Source: Rhabditophanes sp. KR3021
Taxonomy: Eukaryota; Nematoda; Chromadorea; Rhabditida; Alloionematidae
Assembly (NCBI GenBank): GCA_963281155.1
Contig: CAUJLY010000002.1
Span: 5,828,001 to 5,892,000, forward strand
Direction: 5' to 3'
DNA: 64,000 bases
Shown here: one piece after another, positions 10,177-21,854 of the stretch
How positions within the stretch are numbered: the stretch's first letter is position 1
Layout of the letters: each line of letters begins with the position of its first letter
Notes under the pieces: model-generated
Database searches by the model: none
What the model was told of the DNA's origin: nothing
The model's input: only the letters and a program-made list of their open reading frames with translations
Position numbers and translations under genes: made by a program

Positions 10177-13100
10177 TTTTTAAAAAATGATTTTCCTTCA
10201 AAAAAACTGATATAATATACAGCAGTGTTAATTCCTTTGTTAGTAACAATGTACTTTTATCAAAATACTTATAATGATAAAAATAAATATATCACAATCT
10301 GCGAGCTTATCTCTTCTGATGTAGAGGTGTTTTTTGGTTGACAAAGTCCGCTAAATTATTTAGTAGTGATAATATTTAGTTCCCTTTGTTCAAATAATTA
10401 CTATGTAATTATATTGCAAATAATAGAAGGAAATCACTGTGTGATTTAATTAAGTTGATGAGAGTATAATATGTCCTATTATATTGAAAGGTTGTTGTAG
10501 ATTTTTGTGAATATATAATAAGTATATTACACGCACACCTGCAAATAAAACACAATTAAATGATGCAAAAGGGCATTGCATTCATACAGGTCTCGGATTA
10601 TTAATTAATAGGTAGGAGATGAATAAGAAAAAAAGATGATCATTGCTTGGTGGGGTAAGTTTCATATTATTACAATAATTAGTAATAACTAATAATGGAT
10701 GATTTCAAACTTCTTACTGAGTAGTTTGCGTGTGGGGGCCAGGACAATAACAATACACACCACGAAGAGACAATATCATCTTTGTACTTCTGTATATCGT
10801 GACGTCAATTGGTGATCAAGAGTAAAGGAGATGCGTAAATAAATGAAACTTATTCAAACATTTACAAAAGTCTAGTCAAATCTTGACTTGTTAAGAGTGG
10901 TAGGTTCTTGTCAAGATGGACAATCACGTAGAAATTGTAAATTCAATTTGTTGGGGTAGTCGTGTGTCTTACAATAATAATGGTTATCTTCAAAAAGGAA
11001 GATCATGTCAATTTAGCTTTTCCGAAATATTCAAATTATTTCACTGAATTCTTCCTTTTAAAGGAAGCAAATGAATGAACTTATGATGTAGAACATTCAT
11101 TATTTGTTCACCTATAAAAACGAGTTTAAGGTCATGTTCAATCGTAATAGTGATTTCTCTTCGGCTATGCAAATTGTCTAAAAATCAAGATTATTAGTCA
11201 TTTACACCTCTCGTAAAGATTGCTCTTTTTACATTATTCATGGTTTGGAGGCTTATGTCAAGAACTCATTCTTTTTTTATATAACCATTTCCCCGATTAA
11301 TTACTTATAAAAAAATGAAACTAAAAAGTTTAATGGGCACATTAAAAAGTGAATGAAATTAAATAAGGAAGATGATTTTTTATCTGTAAAGGATACACAA
11401 ACGGAACTCATAAACTTTCCTTATCATTCACAGAAATTTCAGGTTCACTTTGTTAGCATTAGGATCTTAGCGTTAAATATAAGCAAAGAAGATTTGCAAA
11501 TTGGTATGGGATAAAATGGGAAATGTAATTTATACTTTATTTTCTAATGTGCCAACTCTCTAGGATATACGGGCACGATTTGGTGTGTCGGAGAGAGGCT
11601 TACGTCACTAGCATTGAACAAAACTTCTAAGTTATATAAATACATCCCACTAACTTTATTAATATCAGCTGGAAACAAAGTAGTAAAAAAGTTTGATCCT
11701 TTATTTACTTTTATATAGTTATATACTTTTCGAACACTGATCATTGTGTCTTCGAATTGAAGCTTAGACTTTTAAATAATAGTTTATTTGATACATCCTT
11801 CTATTAATGAAATGTATATGTCAACTTCAAATAAACGATATATTACTTTTAAATCATCAAGTTGATGTACATTTATTTGATTAACTTTCGCCATCAACTT
11901 TATAATGTTTAGGACAGATATAATATTATACGTTTATGCAATAGTACATTTCTGCTGCAAAAAGTTTTATATATTGTTCTCTCATAAATGAGTTGATAAA
12001 TAAAAATAAATAAATATATGTTCAGCGAAGTTTCTTTTTGATTACACGCTAATTTAGAAAAGCAGCTATTTAGCCCCCTAAAGCAATAGGTAGACCGGTT
12101 AATTCTAGGAATTATACATATATAAAATGATTTTTGATAAGATGGCTAATTAAACATAAATATAATGGTATGTATTATTTTGACACATTTCTCTCCAGCT
12201 TAAGTTAGAGATGAACGCGGAAGGTTGAAGCAACTTAAATTACTTCACACAATTTAGTGGAAAGCTAATCCTTAAAACTATTTCTTCCTTAAGTCAAATA
12301 AAAGGGGTATATTGGTTTAGACTTTTTCAAATGAAGTAAAAAAGATACGTGCTTCTTTTTTGTCTTGAATTCTTTGTAGAAAATTCCACAGTTTTAACTG
12401 TACTTTGAATGCAATAAACAATATCACCTACTTTTTTTAAAATTAGATTCCCAACGTAAAAAAGGTAATTTTAGTACTTTTTGATGTAAAAGTTATGAAT
12501 ACGAAATCGGATATATCTACATTGATAGTGAATAGAAGTTAAAACAAAAGCAACTAAACATCTTTGTTTATTAATATCAACAAAAGCCTTTAACTTGAAG
12601 TTTTTTGTTTGTGCATGTGATAAATATGTAGGATAAATAATATTTTATCTTTATCTTCTCATTAACATAAATTAAATATATAAATTGATCTTTTTCTTTT
12701 GCATACGCGGATTTGAAGATTAAAAGTAGTTAAGTAAAAAGTAATTTTTAATATCATCAAATTTGGCGTGTGTATAAATGAATGTGTAAATGAATCTATC
12801 TATAAATGAATGTTCAAATAAATGGTTTTTGGCAAATACAAAATAGTAAAAAAATATTGTTTGGATTGTTAAATATAATTAACTATTTGATAGACACTTC
12901 CCACTACAGGGATACTTAATTTGTGTTCAAAAAGTCAACAATAACAGGATAACAAATTTTTTAAAATATTTTTGATAATAGTGATAAAAGTAAACAATAT
13001 TTAGTCTAAGAAATAATAATAATCACAGATATTTTTTGTTTACGACCTTAATAATATTACGGAAAACAATCTCCAAGTTTTATATAACAAGGTTTGATTT

Positions 13101-16100
13101 TGTCAGGAAATGAAGTTGTATCAGACAAAATTTGAGTCAATGCATTATTTTTTGATATGTAGGTGTAGTTGTGTTAATGTATGTTAAATTTTAATATGGA
13201 ATGATATACTTTTATCAGGTGGAAAAAACGGAAAACTTGTTGAATGTGTGGTACTAAATTAGAGAGAGGCTTTTGATTTTGGGTTATGGGAAACAGGATT
13301 TAAGTGGGTGATGGCAATAAAAACAGGTAGAATATGGCAATTCGTTCCAAATTATTACCTTTTCCTCATAATATTTGTGATTGATAAAGTCTTTTAGTGA
13401 TTAGAGCAATAAAGTGTAATAGCTTGCTGTTTTTGATAAAACCATACAAAAGTTAAATATTGTTAAGTCAAAAGAGCTTAATTGTATGGCAATGATAAAA
13501 AGTGTAAAAAGTTTTGGAGTGTGATGGTGTTGAATACTATACATAGATCTCTCCTAAAGTGTATAATATTATTAAAGCTCATTGACATCAAAAATAACAT
13601 GGGAATTTGCATCTTCCAACAGATAAGATACTATTAATTTTGTTAAATGGACCTGAATCGTACACATCACTGATCCTTGTACGAAGATATACTGATCACA
13701 AATATAAAACAAAAGAAAATATATATTTATATTTATGTTGATGTGTTTACAATAATCACCTAAAATAAAGGCAAACAGAACTACTACAAGAAAAGTGGGA
13801 TAAACTTTTATTCCTTGTCAGCACAGATATAACTACTTCATCAAAAAGTATTATATATATTTTATATAATAAAGATTATTTGTTTTGACAATGACAGCAA
13901 AAAATAAATTGTATTATAATTTTGAGTAAGACGAAATGGGGGGGTCTTTTAATGGTACAGTTTAGGTTATTTTGTCAAGATGAGTCAAAGGTTTTTATAC
14001 AGTTTGATATTAATCGTAAATATGATGTGTTTATTGTTAAAATAAATTGTTTAGAAATGGTATTGTTATGGGAGTGAATAAAGTCGAGACTAGGTAAACC
14101 TTTATACTTATTTCCAAAGGGAATTTGCATTTCAAGTCTACAAATATGGCACTTACAATTTTCTTACCACATATTTTCAAATTAAAAAATAAGTTTGCAA
14201 CAATAAAGGTGGTGAAAGAACTTACTTCAGAAATGTAGCTTAAATGTGCAACAACTCCCACAAATTTGTAACTCTATTAGACGGAAGCTGAGAATGTGTG
14301 AGGTACATACATTTCTGCTTTAGAATTGCAAAAATGTAAGGGATGAAAAGATGGAGCGGCCATTTAAGAGGATAGAACAATATTAATCAGAATTCGCCTC
14401 GGTCATTCCTTGTTCCCTTCTAGTACTTTTTTATTAATCTCTTAGTTATGTCAACAGTTTTGTATGTTTACCTTGGTATTTGACAATATATGCAGCAAAA
14501 GTACACAGGACCCCCAAGTTCTGAACCTTTCGGTATATGCTTCTTTGTAGAGAAATGAAATGTGTATGTTTTTAAGACTACTAGTTAAATTAAGACAAAT
14601 TCTTATTATTTCTTTATACTTCTTTTTATTGAGGTGTTCTGTTGGTGGGAGAGAGATTAGAAAAAGAAAAGGTTGCGCACAACCCATCTGTTTAAGCTTC
14701 CTATTCAAAAAATATTAATACAGTTATTAGACTAGTCTTGATTGACAACTATATATTTTATGCATAATAATAAAATAATAATGTGATACAAAACTTAGTG
14801 TAACTGTTGAAGGTGTTTTTGCCTATTTTTATGAACTGGTCAACAGGAAAAGACCGTTAAAAAAATAAGAGAGGAAAGCTAGGGTGGTACTAGTTTTCAT
14901 CACAACTACAGGTAAATGAGTAACAGAACTTTGTTAAAATAACATTTAAATATGTTTTGGTATAAACTTGATCAACTAGTTTAAGATTTCATTAAGGGTT
15001 TTTTGAAGGTGTCATTTAGGATAAAGATAAGGCAGTGTGTTATTTTTTGAAAGGCCAAGGAAGTATGTTTTTAATGGTAGCAATAAATTGAACAAATGAC
15101 CGAAACAGTCAAATCAAAGAACATGTCGAAATTACATAATAAATCATTTTAAATTAAACTTCCAGTGCCGTAAATTTTGTTAGTAACCTTCAAAATAGTA
15201 AAATGAATTTTTAGAATAGACAGATGTTTTATTCTTGTTCCTTTTTTAAAACAATTGGCAAAATTAATCAACAGAATGTTGGGTAGTTGTATAGTTAAAT
15301 CAGAAAAGAGTGAATCGTATCTAGTAGCGCATGTCATCTAGATTTTTTGGCACAGCAGGCTCTAAATGAATCTTATTGTTGATAGAAGAATAATTTATTA
15401 TACTAAAGGAAAATAGCATTACAATTTTTGGAAGAAAATGTCAAATTAAAATGGCGTTACCATCAATCTTTTAATATATTTTTTTTATTCATCAATCTTT
15501 GAATATAATTTTTTTATACTTCAATACATCTCTTCTTGACTAATCAGATGTCCTTTTGAAAAAGAGAAAAGTTGTTTATTCTACCCTTTCGGACATCATC
15601 ACTCATCTGTGATGGGAACGATACGAAAACAATATAATGATGAATGTACAAACAAAAAACATACTAATAACTAAATAATGCACTTTCAAAATAACTATTC
15701 ACTATATCTTAGTCGGTCATTTTCTTGACTTTGACTCACCTGCTAAATAAACTGCAAACAACATAAAGTAACAATATTGAAATATAGGAATAAATATAAA
15801 AATATAGGAATATGTGTAAGAGCATAAAAATAAGAATCAAACGGAATTGGTACCAAATGCTTGCTTATTTAATTAGAAGATCAATTAGAAAAATAAAATG
15901 AAATAAAGTTTGATTTGTTTGACAATTTATATGATATATCATTTCTTTCCTCCTTCCCACTCAATTAAAAACGAATCAAGGTTTCCCGAACACACTCCGA
16001 AACAGCACCCTAAACTATCTATACCTTTTTTATAATTAAAAAGTTTTTAAACTAAAAGTCATCTATCCTCTTTTCCTTAACACTTTAAACAAAACCTGAT

Positions 16101-19100
16101 AATCCCTTAGCCTTCTGAACAATATTTAAGATATAGACTACTATCATTAAATAATAAAGATCGGTAGTAGAAATAATATATTCGAGGTTCTGACCACAAC
16201 AGACCCTTCAATAAAACATTGTGGTTTAGATTCCGATAGGAAAATGTTTATGAACACTCTCATTTAGAGGCAAGTACAGCCGGTTCCTGTACTTATTTTT
16301 TTGACTTACTGTTGGAAAATAAGATTATGGAATGATAAATTAGACTAGACCTTGGCTAATAGGTAAAAATATAGTCCCTGTGAGTAGACTAATTGTTCCT
16401 GATTGTTGCAAAACATCTTTTTTATACAACAAACACTAGTTTCTATTGAAATTCTCTTCAAAAATGAGGTAACTAACAATATCGGTATCTCTATAATAGT
16501 AATAACTAATCAAAAAAGCTTAAGGTCCTACGTTAAAAAATGATTGTAGGAAGTGATATACATTATTACCTGCTTTAAGAATTCAGAATCCAAAACAAAC
16601 AAACTAATAGTGATACAAATGTGTCGACTAGCTTATTCACTTCCTGCTGTATATGAAAGTTTTTTTAATAAATATTTAAGTTAAAATGAGTTGTGATAAT
16701 AATATAAGTCAAATATAAAAAATAGCCGGTTATCGGGTCCTTGTGAGTGTAATCATTTATTATATCCTCCTTATACCATATGTTAAGACACACATACATA
16801 TTGCGATATATTCAAATGAAAAGTAATACTCGTTAAAAATCACTTTACTGGGTTTTATTTTTGAAGTATTTCTTGAATATATGTATATTTAAATGGTAAG
16901 AGAGTGAAAAGAAGTTGTTTTTAACATGATAGGTATATCGTATAAAATAAAAGTCCAAATTAAAAAGATTATCCTTGTTACATAAAGAAATAGTATTTTG
17001 TCTAGGCACACCTATTTAGTTTTGTAAAAGATCCTCTTCCTTTTTAATCAGGTATTGTTGGATCAAATAGATGGATAAAAAAGTAATTTCGATTCAGATG
17101 AATGATACATCAATAGATATTATGCATATTTAATTGCTTTTGTATTGTTAGAGAACTTTGCATTTCCAATTTTAGTTCAACCAACAAAAGGTGCATGTTT
17201 TGGGGAGACTGGAGTATGAAATTGATATCTAACTTAAATAAGCATATACTCACAAGTCTTGAAAAAATGCCCTTCCGCTGAGGGAATAAAGAAAGAGAAA
17301 AATAGTCCCAACCATATGATAAATAAATGATAAATAAGTCTACATCCCAAACTTCCATGAATAAAGCCAAACTTAAGTTAAAAAGAAATGACCATGGCTT
17401 AAAAAATAATTTGTTTTGTGGTTAAACATCAAATTTTGAATTTGGCTTGACTCAAGCACCTTTACAAAATACTTATGTTCACAAACATTTTGTTATATTA
17501 AAAATAATTGAAGCTAAATTTAAAAATAACATTTAATGAATTTGTTCAATCAACGTTACACTCTTTTAGTATAGTAGAAAAAATAAAATTTATTAGTCAT
17601 GGTCAATAAATGGAAGAGAAATTTGATGGGTGGATAAGTTTGGCAAAATGACCAACCAGGCAAGAATGATCTCCTGTTGCGCGCCATTTTTACATATCTA
17701 AGGGAATGGACTTTTTAAAATAAACAAAATAGAGTGCGACTATTTTAAACAAAAAGAGCAAATGGACATTACTATATTTAGTAATGGTATATTTTGTTAA
17801 TAAAATTTTTCCCTTTTTTGACCAAAATAGAATGGTAAATAAATGTTTAGTTATTTGTCTTTAAGGGTAGTGTATGTATATTTTAGTTGAGTTAAATTTA
17901 TGAAAGAGAAGATTATGGTTCGCAACTATGTCATAATTTATTGACGATGGAATCATACTCAAAGAAGGTAAGGTTAACTTAGAAAAGTTATTGTTATCAA
18001 TTTCAAAAAAGAGTGATGATCGTTTGTAAGAATATAGTTACTGAAATAAATTGGGTGATGAATTTATAGGTAAAAGGGAGGTACGCCTCATGATAAGGAT
18101 GAAATCATTCATTTGGCAACTGATTCATACTAGGAAAGTACACCAATATTAGGATTCAGTTAATGAGAAGGTCATTTTAATCTGCATTGAGATAAGACAT
18201 GATATAGTGAGTAACTAATGAATTGTGTGTGAATTGAACATGTACGAATCAAATTAAAAGAAGTTCACACAAATGTAAAGACATTAATTTGGCGATTTCG
18301 CATCATCGAAAAAATGGCTGTAAACAAGTTTTATGAAGTCAATTAAGAATATTTAAAAAATTAAATTATCCTAAAAGCATCATACCCTTGAAAGTGTATC
18401 AATATTATTATTATTACCTCTCTTTTTTCAAAATGTATGCTTACGTATAATTTAGTTGGTATTTGATTATCTTAAATTACAAAAAAACAAGCTTTGTCGT
18501 CAAAAATTGAGTTGTGTGTTATGGAGGAAGATGTTGAATTAAAGTATTAAAAAAATAATATAATTCAAAAGGGTCTTGACATATTTTTTGCTGATAATTA
18601 AGGCAAATATTTTTACTATAAGCATGAATGGGTATTTGAATACAATTTTTGTGGCTATCATTTAAAATGGAATAGTTTGCGTAACAAATTAGCAGAATTA
18701 TTGTTGAGATGGATATTTGTTGTTAAGTTTATTATTATCACTTCAGACAGATAAATATGCAAATACACAAGAGCAATAGTAGATAATAATACGAAAATTG
18801 GAAACATCACAAAAAGAGATATGACGTTGTGTAATTCTAAAGATGATTCATTTTGATGAAAGTTAATGATGTCTTTCGGAAGCACACTTACATACAAATA
18901 CTTTTAGATTAAAGGTTTATTCCATTAAAACATACTATTTTAATTGAGTTAATCGTGAGAAAAGTACAACTAGCTCAAGTGAAAGAACATTTAATTGGAG
19001 ACCCCTCAACCTTATTTTTTTAAGCTTTTTTATAAAACCAAAGTTTTTTTGGAAGTATCAAATCAAAGCTACAATAGATACTCCAAAACTTCTTATTATG

Positions 19101-20273
19101 TCATTTGTGAACAATTAAAGCCTAAGTGCTTTTGACTAAATTATGGTGGCGTGAAAATGTTGATAATGATTTGAGGAATAAAAAATGAATTATTTATACT
19201 TGTAATTATTAAATCGCTTACCAATGCTTTTTACATCATTTTTAATTGAATAAGTCCTATTTTTAAAGTCTTACAATAGATCTCTTTTGTAAATTATTAA
19301 ACGAATAAATAAAAATGATTAATTGTAGGTAATCAAAAGAAAGGTAAATAAGGCCTTTTGAAATAGCATTTAATTGAGGCCTAAATTGACATGGGAGTAC
19401 AAAATCACCTAAACCGAATAAATCAAGCAATAAAAAGGGTAATGAAATAATTCTTCTTTTAAAAGAGGAATTAAATGACACATCCTCGATTCAACTTCAA
19501 AAGAATCGCCATCTCGGCACTTACATACCAGCCAAAGCGAACCTACACCTTATTCTTTCCCTACAAAAAGAAGGTTTAGGCAGATGAGCACACAGTGAGC
19601 TCAACCCCACCTATAATTAAGCACAACCTTTTTTTGTCGTCTAAAGAAAGTCAATATAGTTTAAGTCTAGAAATAAATAAAGCCTATGTGTGTCAAAGAA
19701 ACCAAAAAAGCATTGTCGTCAAAGGGGAAAAAGTGAGGATTGGAAGGACATTCTTGGAGGATTAAAGCAAAAGAATCGTCTAGAATAAAACCCTAACTTA
19801 CTACTATATACCTTCATTCTAAAAATGAGGAAGCGTGCGTTTACTAAAAAATTAAGGTTGGAAGGGGCGCGTTAAGCTGGTAATTGGATGCTACTCTTTT
19901 TATCAATTAAACAGCATGTATTTTATTTTTAATGAAATGGAAAGTATCACACGTAGTAGAGTTGAAATCTCTGCTGAGATTAAAGCGATAGATAAGTCTT
20001 TGCTACTTTAGGTATAGTTATATAAGTTTTAAGTTGCAAATAAAAATATATATCGTTGATTATAACCTTGATACCTCTAATAAAAATTGTTTCAAGGTTA
20101 CTTGTTGCAAAACAGGAAAACCTCTTGCCATTAATAAAAGTATATTTTTTAATGCCATAATCATAATCTTTATTGTCAATAATGTAGTTGAGTTTGGGCA
20201 AACAAAAAAATAAAAAACATATTAACCTTGTGCTAATAATAAAAGTTTTATTTGATTGTTGCTTGAAGTTTGC
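10177..20273. other. 10-kb gene-poor region with possible small minus-strand exons
   Basis: No ORF above about 90 codons and no recognisable domain on either strand. There is AT-rich, low-complexity sequence throughout. Several minus-strand stretches are bounded by good splice signals: 11604-11668 (TTTCCAG acceptor, GTAAGC donor, frame DINKVSGMYLYNLEVLFNAS), 17254-17277 (see separate entry) and 19529-19560 (TTTTTGTAG acceptor, GTATGT donor). They could be exons of one long minus-strand gene or transcript, or chance. No tRNA-like boxes were noticed. Confidence 0.35.
17254..17277 (-). other. Candidate 24-nt microexon
   Basis: On the minus strand a 24-nt segment reading codons for RKGIFSRL is preceded by a long pyrimidine tract ending TTTATTCCCTCAG and followed by the strong donor GTGAGTAT. 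The length is a multiple of three. No host gene could be assembled around it, so it remains a candidate. Confidence 0.3.
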
Positions 20274-21482
20274 CTACCACCACCAACTTGATCTATTTGA
20301 CTTGACATACTTGCGGATTAATTCATTTCCAACGACAATGAATTTTCTTGCTTGTACTTGGTCGGCTTCTGTAGGAAGTCCCCAGGTTTGACCTAAAATG
20401 ATGCCCTGAAAAATATAAACTATTTAGTACATAGTTAGCATTTTGGTTAACAAGTTATTTATATGTTTAAAATTAAATTTGAAGAGTCTGCATTTCCAGA
20501 GCTTGCTGCGACCTGTGCTTAAATTTACATTATGTTTGCAAGCTATTTACGTGCCTATTTAAGATCGAACGTAACGTAGTATATTAACTATTCTTATTAA
20601 TTATAGTGCACAAATCCCGTCTTACTGTCTTTTACTATTGTAACGATGGAAGGAAGTAAAAGGAACGACGACAAGAAAGAAAAGGTTCCAACAATCTCAA
20701 AAGATGTGAATCATCCAAAAGACTTATCCCTTCAAAAAGATTGCTGAGAATATTGAATGTATCTTGATTAACGCTTATCGCCATCAAGTCACTAATGATG
20801 ACTCAGGGAAACCTTCTCTACAGTGGGTTAGTTACATGGATCCAGGGATGAACAGTCAAGCCGCTGAAATGATATTAATAGTTTTCTGTGTTGAAGCCAT
20901 TGAATATCCTTTAAAGTATTAGTTACTTTTTGTGTGTTTTTAACGAATGAAATTATCTTTTATCTACTTTTCGACTCTTCGTTAAACTAACTAAAATAAT
21001 AATTAATTAAGTTCTCTGGGATTATAACCTACCTTCGACTGGTTTGTAGACACCATTTTTGATGAGTTCAGAAATACGGTTCTTTGTTTCGGTGGATAGA
21101 GCGTTAAGGGAAGATAAGAGGGTTGCCGGAGGACCGTATGAATTCCATAGTTCTTGGGCTACTGCTTTGACTTCAGTTGTTTGTTCATTTATAATTTTTT
21201 GTACTTTTGGTTCCCAATCAGCAACTGTGAAGTTTAGGAATGAATCCAAAATATCTGTTGTTTCCGCTGATGAAATTGTCATTTTGGAAATTGTGTCGGT
21301 GATGTTATTGATGACATTTCTATTTCTCCAGTTTGGTGAAAATCGGGAATTGTAGAAGAAGTTTGAAGGACCTGTAAGTTAAATTATGTTTTTAAGGATG
21401 TAAACTTACCGCCCCAATAGTATGCTCCAACTTGGCTAGCCAAACCAAAAAGTACCAATAAAATAACAATTTTTTGATTCAT
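20274..21482 (-). CDS. Secreted helical protein, possibly DUF148/SXP-RAL-2-like
   Basis: Three exons, 21410-21482, 21033-21371 and 20274-20392, phase-consistent (1, 1), giving 176 residues. The first 20 residues are a signal peptide (MNQKIVILLVLFGLASQVGA) followed by YYWGG. The mature part is mostly amphipathic helix: ILDSFLNFTVADWEPKVQKI, an ELWNSYGPPA segment, LSTETKNRISELIKNGVYKP, and a C-terminal ARKFIVVGNELIRKYVKSNR, ending in SSWWW. The length, secretion and helical layout recall nematode DUF148 (SXP/RAL-2) proteins, but the match is by general character only. No cysteine pairs are seen. The 3' acceptor chosen is TTTTAG at 20393, because it keeps the frame; the CAG 12 nt upstream does not. 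The 640-nt intron 2 holds an antisense coding relic. Confidence 0.72.
20645..20922 (+). pseudogene. Degenerate coding relic in intron (dispersed family, copy B)
   Basis: Plus strand, antisense to the secreted-protein gene. An ATG-led stretch (MEGSKRNDDKKEKVP) breaks at stops. A second stretch then reads FKKIAENIECILINAYRHQV, then TNDDSGKPSLQWVSYMDP, then a hydrophobic C-terminus ending in TAG. The blocks NIE-x-ILI and TN-x-DSGKPS match copy C at 59030-60102 (ENIEDILIGY, TNFDSGKPSYDIV). Confidence 0.45.
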
Positions 21483-21854
21483 ATTGAGTCAAGTTATTAT
21501 TATCAATGTTCATTTCTTTTTATAAGCAATTTAAAACAAAGTTTTTAATGTTTAGCTTTTGCTAAGCTTCCGAAAGCATGATTTATGATAAATTTATTGG
21601 GAACTGGGTATTGTTCGCTCCGAATTATATCAGTGATGTTAAATGGATTAGTGAATATTGGTATTTGGTTGTGAATTAGTTTTAAACAAATTATTAAACT
21701 ATAAATAAGTTTATTTCATATTAAAAAGCAGTATTAAATTATTTTTTACAATTTACAATGTTTTGTGTGTCACTTGAGGTGGATTATAAGTGTATGTTTT
21801 CCCAAAGGTCTAGTATAAATCAAAAACACTTTAAGTGTCTTAACCTTCCTTGCT
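21483..21854. other. Intergenic
   Basis: Short AT-rich gap between two minus-strand genes, holding the secreted-protein promoter and the 3' UTR of the gamma-tubulin complex gene. Nothing else seen. Confidence 0.5.

Noticed and set aside
15727..15760. Minus-strand 12-nt segment between TTTGCAG and GTGAGT
   Set aside because: Splice motifs are good, but the segment is too short and carries an in-frame stop in one frame; likely chance in AT-rich DNA.
18658..18897. Minus-strand 79-codon ORF with a hydrophobic stretch
   Set aside because: Hydrophobic runs are frequent in AT-rich random sequence, and no partner exon was found.
20393..20406. Alternative CAG acceptor for the last exon of the secreted protein
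   Set aside because: Using it puts the exon out of frame with exon 2; the TTTTAG 12 nt further on keeps the natural frame.
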